Assembly (NCBI RefSeq): GCF_010093815.1
Contig: NW_022985559.1
Coordinates: 337,770 to 401,769, forward strand
Origin: Pseudovirgaria hyperparasitica
Taxonomy: Eukaryota; Ascomycota; Dothideomycetes; Acrospermales; Acrospermaceae
Direction: 5' to 3'
Length of the DNA stretch: 64,000 bases
Below, one piece after another: positions 1 to 11,700 of this stretch. Below the pieces are notes generated by a model that saw only the letters and a program-made list of their open reading frames with translations, made no database searches and had not been told where the DNA came from. Position 1 is the first letter of the stretch; each line of letters opens with the position of its first letter. The translations under genes were made by a program, and so were the position numbers.

Positions 1-1398
1 TAGTCCTTGAAGTCCTTTTCTGTGGTAACTTTGAGCTGTGTGAGTAGGGAGAAGAGTGTGCCTTCATCACGCATGTCGCCAATCATGAGTGGGACTTTTG
101 CGAATTTGCCTTGTGCGGCAAGACGGTGAGGAGAGTCGGTGAGATGCTTGCCGTCGGGACGGATGGTCCATGTTGATGCGAGGGAAGAAGCGCCGAGGAA
201 GTACTCTATATAGGCGTCAGATATTGGAGTCTGCTCAGAGACATGGAAAAGTACCTTCTTCGTTTACAGCGGCGGAGATATCTGCGTGATCAGCTTTCTT
301 GAGACACGCGATTTTGTCTGCTGCGTCAGTGCAGCCGCAGTTCGCAACCATTCTATCGAAGGTTGCTTGCTGCCTCTCTGGGCCGTCAACCATGACTGGA
401 CCGCCCGAGACGGCGATGGCGGCCCGGAAAAGGTCTTGTTTGCCACCGTCCCACAGCAAGTGAGTAGAGACTGACCAACTGCCAGCGGATTCTCCAAAGA
501 TTGTGAGCTTATCAGGGTCTCTACCAAACTACACTAATGTCAGGGCACCTTCTCCTTAATGGGAAATATGGAATCATCATGCCTTCGAAATGTGTTTCTT
601 GATCCACTGCATGGCTACACGCTGGTCCTCGATGCCAAGATTCAGCAGACCAGCCTCCTCCATCTCCTTCGAAGCGCTAAATCCAAACGCATTCAGTCTG
701 TAGCTTATGGAAGCGACAATGATGGGTTGGTCTGTTTCTACTGCAGTCTGGACGAGGCCCGCAGGGCGGTAGTTTACAGCCAGACCCGGAGCCGCCAGAG
801 TTTCGCCAAGCGCTGCGTAAGGGGCACCGATTTCGAAACCACCACCATGACTAGAGAGTTGTCAGCAATATCCCTGGCGCTAGATAGCTTTGGAGCGCTG
901 GCAGGCCTTACATCCACATGATGATCGGAAGCTTAGCATCCGGACGAGTGTTTTCTGGAACTTGGATGTTGATAAGGAGGCAGTCCTCAGACTGGGGCGA
1001 GAGCGGATACAGTGCTTCTTCAATGAAGCCCACTGCAGCACCTATGCCCAGATCTCCAGTGCCATTGGCGGCGAGGATCGAGCCTGTGGACTTCTGGGTG
1101 CATGCTGGGCCAAAGTGAGTGGCGTCTTGGATGCCCTCGAGCTTCCTGGAAAAGAGCTGTGCATGCTCGAAGCGACCTGCTTCGGCATATGGCATGCCTG
1201 TGCACACGTCAATAAGATAATAGCGTGATCCTTGGTTTACTGACCTAGATATCCCCATGAATGGCTCACTGGATCAGCTATGCCCTTGAAAGTGCCATAG
1301 TCAAGGTCAATATTGGGAGGCGAGTCTCGTTTCACTGGCTTCGCAAGAGCGAGTGTTGCAAAGCACAATGGCCACAACGCGCGAATACAAGGTTTCAT
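1..1398 (-). CDS. Secreted type-B carboxylesterase, partial at left edge
   Basis: Alpha/beta-hydrolase of the carboxylesterase/cholinesterase family, which hydrolyses carboxylic esters outside the cell. The start at 1398 gives a signal peptide (MKPCIRALWPLCFATLALA) followed by a KR Kex2-like site; an ATG at 1443 is an alternative that would bury it. Exons fit at 1245-1398, 912-1197, 583-850 and 268-528, then 230 to the edge. Visible motifs are GMPYAE, EDCLLINI, the oxyanion HGGGF, NLGIEDQRVAMQWI and the nucleophile elbow FGESAGSWS (Ser codon 487-489). The acidic residue and His would lie beyond position 1. The intron at 529-582 would be GC-AG. Exons 4 and 5 join in frame only with a 37-nt intron (231-267); otherwise there is a frame break there, so the gene may be damaged. 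Family is certain; integrity is not. Confidence 0.85.
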
Positions 1399-2418
1399 TG
1401 TGGAGTGAAAGACAGGTTTAAGGAAAACGAAAGTCTTAGACAATCGATTAAGGGCTAAGGACGAGAATCCGACTATATACTACCAAGGCACTTCGTAGCT
1501 TGCGCAAGTCTTAGCTTGAGCAAACATGTATCGTTATGCCCTCGCTCTACATGTTCCTTTCAGGAGACGGATAATGATGAACAGCCGCAAGACCGGACCA
1601 ATCATCGAGTGTGATGGTTATAACACGATGCCGTCAGTTGTTATAGCGGAGAACCTAAGGCCAACGATTCATCTTGGAACTGACATAGCCAAGCATGATC
1701 GAGTAAAGGCTTATTCTTTATGCGAACTAGGCAGGGTAGTAGCAGGCTTGGACTGCGGGGCGCCGGTAATGGTACAACTATGGAGTTCACAATGATTCGG
1801 TGTCAGTAGTCATCCTTCGACCCTTGTGTGGTACTAGCTGTAGATCTTCATGCAGGTCTATGGTCGCATCATGTAATAAACAGAACAGTAAGACGGCGTG
1901 CCGGCAAGCGAACATTGGGATGAATCTCCCTATGTGGCCCCAGAAATAGGGGCATAAGCCATACTTTCCTTGACGTGAAAGAGAAGAAAATTCTGCAAAC
2001 TTTGGCGAATACAGTTGGAAGGTGGGAGAGGGAGGAACACGAAGAGTTTCACTTGACCTGAGCGCAAGAACTTCGGCAACCATGAAATCCGGGGCAGAAC
2101 AGCCCAAAATTACGGTTATTGTTCACCTCGGGCCGGACAGGGGAACCCCTAGCAGTCCCCGCATTAACCTTAAACTAAGCTGCGTGTCATTTCTGGGTTT
2201 ATCACCTGACCATGTTCGGTTTTCTGAGCATCGGCTAGGCGATCAACTGACATCCTGGTAGATGTCTTATTCCGGACTGGCTCTGTAACTTCCTGTCATC
2301 TATATTATTGGTACAAGTCATTGATACATCGTAAAATACACATTTGCTCCCCATTGTCACATCACTACCAGCATACGCCAACAAAGTATGCAACCTACTT
2401 CCATAAGACCCACCAGCT
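1399..2418. other. Intergenic, no gene seen
   Basis: Upstream of the carboxylesterase and downstream of the amidohydrolase. Short open frames here (for example 1526-1795) have no recognisable motifs or supporting splice structure. Confidence 0.6.
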
Positions 2419-3660
2419 CTATCCCATGTACTCCTCACCAGCAACCCACACGTTTCTCACGTTGTTTATAATCTTGATGTCCGCTATGGGGTCGCCCTCG
2501 ACTAAGAGCAGATCTGCCCTCAACCCAGTTTTAACCTGTCCCCTATCAGTGTACCCAAAGATTCTGGCTGGCTCCTTGGTAGCCATTCTCAGAACATCTG
2601 CATTCGACAGGCCGACTTCAGTCAACAATTCCATCTCCTCATGCAGACTACTCCCAAATGGAAACCAAAGCTCTGTGAGGGCCCCCGGTGTTAAGGTATG
2701 CACATCCGTGCCCACGAGAAGATCCGCACCAGCGTCATACAATTTCCGCACATTCGACTGAATCATTGTCCAGTTGGCATCCGGATAATAGCCAGCCTGC
2801 CAGCCTTGATAGTGCACACGCAACGTCGGGACGTTGACTACACCCATACCAAGAAGTTGCTGTACTTGGTCATCGCTGATGTTTGCGTCCGTAATAGTGT
2901 GATGGATCAAGTCTGTCCCACTTCCAAGTGCGCGTACCCAGCTATCGGATTCCGTTGCATGCGTCATTACTACGCGTCCGTACTTGTGGCCCTCGGCTAC
3001 GATTGCGGTTTGCATGTCTTGACTGAAGCCACCATTCTGACTGCGTAGTTTGAAGAGTTCTGACCCAGCAGCTATATTGTTGGACATGAAGGACGGGATC
3101 TGGGCGGTTGAGTTGATGAAATTGACAGATGGAACGCCGCCAGGTGTTGCGAGGTTACTGCTTCCAGGAGCAACAGCGGGGAGACCAGCGGTGATAAAGC
3201 TGGTGAGGCCTGGTAGGTTCCTAAGCTGCGCACAAAGCGTGAGATTTTGACAGGATGCGCCGATCGTAGTAGTCACACCAGCAGCCGTAAGATTTTTCAT
3301 TTCTTCGAGGGAGCCCGGGTGTGCGTGTGACTCGAAGAAGCCGGGGAGAAGGACATGCCCGGTGCCGTTGATATGGGTATCAGGCGTGACGCCGAGATTG
3401 GTGCCGATCAAGCCGATACTCGAACCAGAAATGAGCACAGTAGTCGGAGCGGATAGACCATGACCATTGAAATACCGAACGTTGTCTAGGGCAGTCACTT
3501 GGGGCGAGGACGTGGTGAGGTTTGTTGCTGGATCACTGCGTTTGCTGTATCTCGCGCGGTGAGCGGCTATGCCGACATCTGAGCCCGCAGCCGGATCATC
3601 GCCGCAAGCCAAGATAAGGCGGATGCTTGCTAGAAGAGTAAGACCTCTGTTGAGCTGCAT
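2419..3660 (-). CDS. Secreted amidohydrolase (imidazolonepropionase-like)
   Basis: Single-exon gene of 413 residues. The open frame continues upstream to 3726 but only from a TTG; the first ATG is at 3660 and starts a hydrophobic leader (MQLNRGLTLLASIRLILACG), so export is likely. It belongs to the metal-dependent amidohydrolase superfamily. The first metal-binding strand reads FFESHAHPG, later histidines sit in VMTHATE and DLIHHT, and the late aspartate in LLVGTDVHT. The C-terminus returns to the composite-domain signature (TGLRADLLLVEGDP). Family members cleave cyclic amides, lactams or similar C-N bonds; the substrate cannot be read from sequence. Many N-glycosylation sequons (NLT, NGT, NWT) fit secretion. 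It lies 670 bp from the divergent Zn2Cys6 gene and could share its promoter region. Confidence 0.85.
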   Translation of the reverse strand: MQLNRGLTLLASIRLILACGDDPAAGSDVGIAAHRARYSKRSDPATNLTTSSPQVTALDNVRYFNGHGLSAPTTVLISGSSIGLIGTNLGVTPDTHINGTGHVLLPGFFESHAHPGSLEEMKNLTAAGVTTTIGASCQNLTLCAQLRNLPGLTSFITAGLPAVAPGSSNLATPGGVPSVNFINSTAQIPSFMSNNIAAGSELFKLRSQNGGFSQDMQTAIVAEGHKYGRVVMTHATESDSWVRALGSGTDLIHHTITDANISDDQVQQLLGMGVVNVPTLRVHYQGWQAGYYPDANWTMIQSNVRKLYDAGADLLVGTDVHTLTPGALTELWFPFGSSLHEEMELLTEVGLSNADVLRMATKEPARIFGYTDRGQVKTGLRADLLLVEGDPIADIKIINNVRNVWVAGEEYMG

Positions 3661-4330
3661 TGAAATCGGTCGAATCGAGCCTCCGAGAATCCTGAGAAAA
3701 GACAATAGAAGGTGAAAATTGGTCAAATGGGTCAGATTTGAGAGGAAACTACCTGACGGTTTGCTTGAGATTAAGCTGGCTTATCCAATATGTTAAGAAT
3801 GGTGTCTTGGTTCGATTGCTTGCTCACGGTGGTCATCATCTTTATACTACTCGTCGCTATGCATCTTTGCCCGGCAACACTAGCCACCGCTCATCGAACA
3901 ACGTACGTCAATCATGGCTGCGCAGACTTGGCAATCGAAACGAGAGCCTCGAGTCCCGAACGTCCGTCTCGCAACATACCATGCGAAGCTGACCAAGGAT
4001 ATCCGAGACCCTCTGGAAATGTGCAAGAAGAACATGAGAAGAGCAAAGAGGACAGACGGGAGAAGGTCCGATTTGGCACTAATTACTTCCGGCTAGAATC
4101 TCTCAAGGCTAACCAAGCTGGAACACCCAAACGCCACCAACACCCGTCAAAGGCTGAGTCCATCCCCTACCCAAATCCTCTTCTCATCGCGGAGATGCAA
4201 TCTCGGGTCCGAAACGGGGCTTCCTTCCGGCTTCAGTGATGAATCAAGTCAAGATCGTACCGTGCACTGTAGAAGCTTAGGTCCTATACGGTGGTAACCA
4301 TCGACGTCATATACATACAATTGCACAGTC
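3661..4330. promoter_or_regulatory. Divergent promoter region, amidohydrolase / Zn2Cys6 factor
   Basis: The 670-bp gap separates two divergent starts (3660 minus, 4331 plus). Open frames here (3790-4239) lack motifs and are probably chance or untranslated leader. No specific operator could be picked out. Confidence 0.4.
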
Positions 4331-6166
4331 ATGGTCAACCCAGGTAAACGAAGTGCAGGATGTTATACATGCCGGAAACGGCGGGTCAAGGTAAGTGTTC
4401 CTCTGGCGCCCGCCCACTGGTCTCGGTAGGGCAGGTGGATCTTCCGATGTCATGCATGAATGTTCATCATTCGCTTGCTAACTCCTTCGACTCAGTGTGA
4501 CGAACGCAAGCCCACGTGTGCTCGGTGTGAAAAGGCAAATCGTCAGTGTGCGGGCTATCCAGCAGGTACCGACCTAGTATTTCGCAATGAGAATCATATA
4601 GCACAAAGAAATGCTCTGCTTGATCTAAATATCTCAAAGAAGAAGCGAGCGACCGAGCCTGATCTGGCTGTCGATTCGTCGTCAGGCGCAGGCCAGATCG
4701 TCATCTTTGATCAACGACCTGAATCGACTTCAGAGATATCTTACGTCTGGACACCACCATACTCACGCACGCCTTTACCTCCATCCTCCGTTCTCGAAAT
4801 GAAGGTGCTTCCTCCGAATGGAGGCCACGTGATGCTCTGCCACATGTACATGACGGAGAAGACGTCGCAAAATCTCAGCTTGAGATTGGCAAGGGATTTG
4901 CAACTTCAAGCAGCTCCAACGTCGGCGTTGAATCCACTTGCCGAATCCATTGCATGGATCAATGCCCCAGTCGGATACGACCATAGACATGTCATTTTCA
5001 ATGCCACCAAACTGTATAACAAGGCCATAACCAGTCTTCGTCGTACTATTGCGAGTCCTACTCCGGCACCATTAAATGAGACAATGGTCATAATACTGTG
5101 GATGACAAAGGCCGAGGTACTCTCTCATGTTGCATTCATGCAAATGTCTTTTGGCTTACACCTGTCAGATGGCGATCAGCCCTCCTGATGCCGTTGGTAG
5201 CGTCGTATTGTCCCATGTTAAAGGGGCTCTCAGCTTTCTTCGGGCCAGCACAAAGATCAATCCTCTACCCAGCCTGTATGCACCGACCCTTATAGAGCTG
5301 ATCAACAATATGGTAACAGCACTTTCCACAAATAATATAGATACCAACATAACATTGACCAGGTTTCGTCATGGATCACAGCACCGACTCATATTGCCAT
5401 GGAACTAGGTAAGGAATTTGAATATGTTCAACAGCTCACAGGGTGTTTCTCTCAGCTTCCTGAAGGTACTCTCGGCTTGGTACAACTTGGCATGACTGCT
5501 GCGCAGATCCATACAGAGTTGAAGTTCTATCGAAATACTGCATGGAGTGAGGTCACCCGTGCTGACTTGAAGTCCTTATATGCCAAATGTGCCAAAGCAC
5601 GTGCTATCATATCTGAATGGGCATATCTTTGGACTCCTGGAGGGTTTGCATTGTCTGCTGATGAGAAGGATAGACTGTTTGGTGCCATCACCGTGTGGAA
5701 TACTCACAAGGAGAATATCAGTCTATGGGAACGCAAAGACTGGGGACAAATATGCACCTATCGACTATTGACCTACATCTGCACCCGTCAATGTGCAAAG
5801 AAGTATCTGGAGCTGGCTGATTCAGAACGAGACAGCACACGCGATCCTTTCGGCGAAAATCTGATAAGTGCCGAAAACGCAATGAAAGAAGCAACTGATA
5901 GGATGATATGGGAAATAAGAGAATACATGCGAACATACCTTACCGGTGACATCGGCATCAAATCACCAAGCGAGATGGAGTCCAAATCAACCCCACGTAT
6001 CGGATCTTACATGATGATACTGCCACTGCGAATTGCGAACTCCTTAAAAGACCTCTCTGAACAAGCCAGAGGAGACCTTAGAGATGCCATACATATGATA
6101 GTGCAGTATACGGGTCTACCGCCAGAGTTCTGGATACCTCGGCTAAAAGGAAACATATTTGACTAG
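4331..6166 (+). CDS. Zn2Cys6 transcription factor
   Basis: Fungal binuclear zinc-cluster regulator of 542 residues in four exons: 4331-4390, 4496-5116, 5169-5312 and 5363-6166. The cluster is at the extreme N-terminus with Cys11, 14, 21, 28, 31 and 38 (C-x2-C-x6-C-x6-C-x2-C-x6-C). The first intron falls between Lys20 and Cys21, a common position in this family, and has a TGCTAAC branch site. All introns have GT..AG ends and keep frame. The rest looks like the helical fungal-specific regulatory region (for example ELINNMVSSWITAPTHIAMEL across the third junction) with no other domain recognised. It lies among oxidoreductases and a transporter, so a pathway-specific role is plausible; that is inference from position. 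Confidence 0.88.
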
Positions 6167-6429
6167 GAACGCTAGCGGGGATACATGAACCCAGTGCCAT
6201 TCACAGATCCGATGGTTCACTGTTTGCAATCCCGCGTCTTGCGTGCAATGTGTCATGAACACGATAATGCCGTACCTTGCCACACAGTAAGCCGACGAGG
6301 TTTCACGAAACAATCACAAAAAGCATTGAAGCACTTGTACGAGATACACCCCGGTCGAGGATGGCCCCTCCTTAAGAACGCCCCGAACCCTTGACCCAAT
6401 CATCCCATCTCGAGCTTCGCAAGACAACT

Positions 6430-7083
6430 ATGGTCATCATGATGAATCTGGTCACTCTCATCACTATTACATTGTCTGTCGCCCTGATTGTAGAGGGGAA
6501 TCTATATGCCGCATTTACGCCTTCTCTACGTTGCGACACCAACAACCAGACCGCGCCACTCCCGACCCCGACATATGGCACTGGTGGGATCTTCAGTATC
6601 TGTACCGAGCAAATCATTCGTGGCTCCATCCAACACATATACACCACTCTTCTCGACTTCCGCGCATATGCAACCTGGAACTCATTCGTCGTCGATGTGC
6701 AGCTCCCTGATACCGTCACCACTGCATCCGACGTTTACCTCAATATGCCAATGACCTTCACCACAAGTGGATTAATTTCTGGGGTGAACACGACTTCCAA
6801 CGAGATTGTGACGGTGCTGTCTGCCCCATCGCCGGGAAACCAGTATGCGCACAAAGCGATTGCGATCAACGCTTGGCGCTGGGACGATGGTCTGGGTGGG
6901 CTTGGAAGAGCGGAGCATCCGAATCTGTTGACTGATTTGGGCGATGATACGGTGCGATATATTAGCTACGAGACGTACTATGGGGTAGGGGGTGCGCCCG
7001 TGTACGTATTACATACGCAGCTACAGGAAGCCTTTGAACGTCAGGGGAAGAATTTGAAGGACTTCATCGAGGGGGTCTATTAA
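6430..7083 (+). CDS. SRPBCC-fold protein with N-terminal hydrophobic segment
   Basis: Single exon, 217 residues. The upstream extension to 6391 begins at a TTG, so the ATG at 6430 (or the ATGs at 6439/6442) is preferred. The first 25 residues form a hydrophobic stretch (MVIMMNLVTLITITLSVALI), a signal peptide or anchor. The following domain resembles polyketide-cyclase/START-like (SRPBCC) proteins: FSICTEQIIRG, then ATWNSFVVDVQLP matching the family's W-N-x-F-x-x-D motif, and a C-terminal helix ending in LKDFIEGVY. Such folds bind hydrophobic ligands in a deep pocket. The ligand is not predictable. It follows the Zn2Cys6 gene by 263 bp in the same direction. Confidence 0.72.
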   Translation: MVIMMNLVTLITITLSVALIVEGNLYAAFTPSLRCDTNNQTAPLPTPTYGTGGIFSICTEQIIRGSIQHIYTTLLDFRAYATWNSFVVDVQLPDTVTTASDVYLNMPMTFTTSGLISGVNTTSNEIVTVLSAPSPGNQYAHKAIAINAWRWDDGLGGLGRAEHPNLLTDLGDDTVRYISYETYYGVGGAPVYVLHTQLQEAFERQGKNLKDFIEGVY

Positions 7084-8097
7084 AATACGTCTAGAGAAGC
7101 AAGAATACGATGCTGAAAGCTATTATGAAGCTCGCGAATCAGTTGACTAGAATTACCATGTGTGTATCCACCTGGGCGCGAAGGATAATGTTGGCCAGTT
7201 CTTCGTGTTCTCCATGCGTATTTCCACGATGACGGAAGACAGAACTAGTCAAGTTGTGTTTCTCACTTGTTTGTATAATTCTGGCCCTTTTCGCTCTACC
7301 AGCTCCTTTAGATCATGGGTGTGGCTCAAAATCCAACGCATCTTGATCAAAATGATGCCATTAGTCCGACCACTCGTCGAGTTGATAGCGTAAACATGTT
7401 CTTGACCATGTTAGTGCCGACCAATACACCAGCCTCAGGTTTGTCCACCCAAATACGTTTTCAAACCTCATGGTGAACTACTATACAGGTCAGTACCCGT
7501 CACAAGTGTACGGGCATGCCGGACCTACTAGATCAGTGAATCCGACATATCAATTCTTGGAAGCGGCAAAGGCAATTTCATTGTACTCTAATAACAATCA
7601 TATGGATCGTCAAATGTCCCAAAAAATACAAAACATTCAGCAGTGGGTATTCGCTAGTGGTCACCCACCTAACTACTAATCCACCCCTAACGAGCTTAAA
7701 TAGGCGGGAGCGAACGGGACCGCTTGCTTTCTGGTTGGTATGGCCGAATGTGCAAGAACTAGTCATAGTATAGAACTTATTTCTCTAAATCTCATTGCAC
7801 GTATCAAAAAGTAGGAAGGGGTACATGCGGGATCTGAGTCGAGTCACTCAATGAAAAAAACCAATTGCAGGTCAGCTCAGAACCTTGTCACATGGCCGTA
7901 GGTGAAGAGTAGCACACGACAAGATCATGTATGATGAACGAGGCCAATATTGGTAAAAATTATTTTCTATGTACAAGTAAGCCTTATCTAGTGCAAGTTC
8001 TGTGCTATTTCAACGCCCGCTAAGTGTGAGATAAATGGATTTCAAATAAAGTCAGTGAGCCTTCATCAGGCACGGGACGAACAAATCAATTCCGGAT
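7084..8097. other. Intergenic, no gene seen
   Basis: One kilobase between convergent gene ends (SRPBCC plus, SUR7-like minus). Small open frames at 7160-7393 and 7470-7679 show no domain or splice support. Confidence 0.55.
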
Positions 8098-9079
8098 TTA
8101 TTTCTCGTAGGTATCATACCTCGTGCTCTTCCTGCTCCTGCCGCAGCAGCAGTCGACAAACCAGTACAGCAGACCGATAAACACAGCAGCAGTGCCTGCC
8201 CAGGTAAGAGCAAGAAATTTACGCCCCATATCAGCCTCAATACCAACTTGATCACCATACTGATTGATGGCGTTGGCACCGATGACATTGACGGCCGTGG
8301 CCACACCACTAGCCGCGCCAGAAGCAACGAAGGTGAGGAGCGAGATGATAATGACTACACACGCTGTGATGCGCGAGCCGTGGGTGAAGATGTAGATGGC
8401 GCTGATGACAAACATAATGAAGCAGAGACAGATAGTGACGACGTAGAGTGTAAACATGGCGCGGTACGCAATTCTTAATGCGTCCAGGGCGGTGATAATC
8501 TCGTTAGGGAAGTTCAATTGCTCGAGCAATTGGTCGACTGTTATAGTTGTGACATTGGCTCGGTCGAGGGAGTCCTGCAGAGCATCTCTCGGATCGAACC
8601 AATAGCTCGACCTTGGTGACGAGCAAACAGTGACGTTTTTGTAAATATCGTCTTCGGAAACAGTCGCGTTGGGAATAGCATTAGGCAGGTAGTCGCCTGC
8701 GCAGTAGTTCAGCATATGGGCGGAGTAGAAGTCATCGAGCCCGAGATCTTGGGCGAAAGAATCTGCGGCGGTAGACGCGATGCTTTCGATGGAGTTGCGA
8801 ACGTCTTCAGGGAGCTCATTGAGGATGTTTGTGATGGAGGATGGAAGGATCGAGTTTTCGCCATTCAACGCATTCTCAGCAAGAGTAGAGCCGATACGAG
8901 AGGTATTGAGCTATGACTAGTCAGTGTATGCACACATCAGGAGGCTTGTGTTGTTATACGTTGAAGAGATTGAAGTCTTCCATGAAGCCTGGTTTATTAC
9001 CAGCAAACAAGCATAGAAACGAGATAACCAAGGCTCCTGCTGAAAGCAGAGCCGGTATGATTGCAAAAATTCTGATCAT
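8098..9079 (-). CDS. SUR7/PalI-family membrane protein
   Basis: Two exons (8960-9079 and 8098-8910) separated by a 49-nt intron give 310 residues. The N-terminus is a membrane segment (MIRIFAIIPALLSAGALVIS) followed by GNKPGFMEDFNLFNLNTSRIG, where the NTSRIG segment is characteristic of fungal SUR7-family proteins. A long external loop with cysteines (MLNYCAGDYLP, NVTVCSSPR) is followed by three hydrophobic spans near residues 180-275 and a short basic cytosolic tail with a CCCGRSRKS stretch that could be palmitoylated. SUR7/PalI proteins organise eisosome-type plasma-membrane domains or sense ambient pH. The exact subgroup is not clear. The start is fixed by homology of the first exon and the intron. 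Confidence 0.85.
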
Positions 9080-9861
9080 ATTGAGAATGGCGCAGATCAA
9101 AACGAAAGAATGTACTAATGCAGATATTGTCGACAGCGGCTGCTGGTAAAGCCTGACGGAAAAGCTGTGAAGAGAGTGGACGTAGCGATGAAGAAGTTTG
9201 GGCCAGACTTTATCGAGAATGCTTTGTCGGTCTGTGTGCCAGGTGTACTGCGTAATGCCCAGAGCACCTAGAACGAAACGAACGTAGCTTGGCTGTTGAC
9301 CAGATGTGTTTGGACGTTGGGATATTGCTGGTGGGGATGAGTGGAGAACAGGATACGATACGCGTAGATCGATACGAGCGAGGCTGCGGCCGGCGAGAAA
9401 ACAAAGAGGACGATGACGTCGCTCATGGCTTGTGCGGCTACCGGTACAGGGGCAGGCTCTAGCTCTTAGCCCATCAAAGCCTAGCCTGCCTGCTCCCCAG
9501 CCACCCGCGCGGAGCGAGCGCCAATCCGGCCCTTATTAGCGGGTCTCAGCAGCCAAACATAGCAGACTCTTAGCCTCCAGCCACAGTGGCCCACGCGGCC
9601 TCTACTTTTTCTACTGCGCCTCTGACGACGACAACTGTCAATCATCTGAGCAGCAAAACAACAAGGACTATAGCACTGCAAGTCATCCTTTTCATCACCT
9701 CATCGACCCTTTCACTCGATCTATGCAACTCTGCAGATTCTCAACTGCCGACGATCAGTGCCCAGTTCCCGATAAGATACATAAGACACCTGATCTCACG
9801 CCGCCCCATGCAAATAGCTTCAACCGCGGGCGCAAGCCATGTTTGTTGTAGGGCGAAACTG
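9080..9861. other. Intergenic, upstream of SUR7-like gene
   Basis: Leader and promoter region of the SUR7-like gene and the 3' flank of the monooxygenase. Open frames are short and featureless. Confidence 0.5.
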
Positions 9862-11700
9862 CTATGGAGGTATTGGGTTGTCCTCAGAGTTTACACCAGC
9901 CCGCCACCTGTATTTCGCCGCCACATGATTGCTTGGTGGTCCACATTGCCCGCGTGTCTGGTAAAAGTTCTCTCTGTAAGTTCCACCGGGCACTGCATAT
10001 CCATCCCAGAACAGTTCCCTACGTTTCAGCTCTGGCAACACCAAGTCGATGATGTCTTTGAAAGTCTGTGGAAACACTGCATAGGCCTGAGGTAGTCAGT
10101 AAACAATCGACGTACAGAGAGACATATCCCACGAACCAGATTGAACCCATCAACCCCAGCTTCTGCAACCCATGTCTCCAGACTATCCACCACCTGTTGC
10201 GGACTCCCAACAATCACTGGACCGTTACCACCAATACTGACATGCTCTGCCACGGTATGTTTAGTCCACTTCTTGTCGCCGTCGGAGAATCGAGCGTATG
10301 CTTCTACTGTTGATCTGTATGCACGTGAGCTGAAGCTGACTCCACCACTATATCATTATTGCACTGCGCCTACCGTACTGCGTTGCTCTCAACCTGTCTA
10401 AGTTCCTCCTCGTCTCCGTAATCGCCAAGGTTTATACCAGTCCATCCGCAAAAAAGAGCTAGAGCACCCTCAAGCGATGCATATGTTCGATACTCTGCCA
10501 ACTTTGCTTTGGCCTCTTCCTCTGTCTCGCCGACGATGATCGTCACCAGTGCCAGGAACTTGATGCTATCCTCACTGCGGCCGTACTTCTCTTTGGCCAT
10601 CGTCCGGATTTCAGTGATATTCGAGGCCACCACATTCGGAGCAAACGGCGAGACGAAGATGGCCTCAGCATGCTGAGCTGCGAATTCCTTTCCAGCTTTG
10701 GATGTTCCAGCCTAGTCAAGATTAGAATATATGCATGATGCAGTCACTCTATCTGAATAGTACCTGTAGGATCAATGGCGTTCGCTGAGGACTCGGTTGG
10801 CAGATGTGAGGCCCAGGTACAGTGAAATACTTCCCCTTGTGTTTAATTTCCCGTACAAGCTCCGGTGAGGTGTAGATACCAGTCTTGCGGTTCAGTTGAA
10901 CTGCGTCATCTCTCCAAGAGGACTCGAGTAATTTGTAGATGACCTGTATGAACTCTTCAGCCTGGGCATATCTCTCATCGTGAGCTGGCTGCGATGAGTT
11001 GAGCATGTTGCGAGCGGCCGAGTCTAGGTAGCTCGTGACTATATTCCAACCCAGGCGACCTTTTGAGAGATGGTCAATCGTTGATAGTCGTCGAGCAAGA
11101 TGATATGGCTGCTCGTAAGTAGTTGAAACCGTTACCCCGAAACCTATACTCTTTGTTGCTGCTGCCATGGCGGAAACGACACTTAATGGCTCGTTGACCG
11201 GCCATTGTGCCCCTGATCTTTTAGCAGCATCTAAGTTCCCATTATAGACATCATAGCCACCTGGTCGTAGTCAGTCATAGTCATACTTCGGCATCAATCA
11301 GACGTACCAAGCACATCAGCCACAAATATGCCGTGGAAAGAACCAGCTTCGAGTAGCTTTGCCAAACTGACCCAATGATCTACATCGTTGAATTTCCAAG
11401 ATTCGTCTTCTGGGTGTCTCCAAAGACCCGGACTTTGATGTCCACTGCCTACGATCAAAATTTAGTCTTTCGTCCAGCCTCCGGATTCGCTCCGGCTAAT
11501 TACTGCCACTATTACATGTACTCACACATTTCTACAAACGCATTGAGAATCAAAGGTTTCTTCGCAGTACTATTGGCCGGCTTGACAGTATTGGCTTCAG
11601 CATCTTGCTTCGTCTTCTTGGTTCCATTTGAAACTGGTACGCTGCCACCAACCGTATCCTCTACAGCAGCGGCTCGTTTCCTCGACCGAGTCCCTTCCAT
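9862..11700 (-). CDS. FMN-dependent NtaA/SnaA/DszA-type monooxygenase
   Basis: Bacterial-luciferase-fold monooxygenase related to nitrilotriacetate monooxygenase component A; these use reduced FMN from a partner reductase to hydroxylate or cleave C-N or C-S bonds. Six exons (11526-11700, 11308-11448, 10764-11260, 10374-10711, 10137-10314, 9862-10086) give 517 residues. Signatures across junctions are AFVEMCSGHQSPGLWRHPED, FHGIFVADVLGGYDVYNGN, GRLGWNIVTSYLDSAARN, QAGTSKAGKEFAAQHAE and VDGFNLAYAVFPQTFKDI. The last intron needs a GTTCGT donor, which restores the family sequence exactly. An extra 45-residue Ala/Lys/Thr-rich leader precedes the catalytic domain. The start faces the flavin monooxygenase across a 1.7-kb gap. 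Substrate unknown. Confidence 0.9.

Noticed and set aside
3790-4239. 149-residue frame upstream of the Zn2Cys6 gene
   Set aside because: No homology recognised, overlaps the divergent promoter, and the zinc-cluster start at 4331 is well defined.
7160-7679. Short plus-strand open frames after the SRPBCC gene
   Set aside because: No recognisable domain or codon pattern; probably 3' flank.
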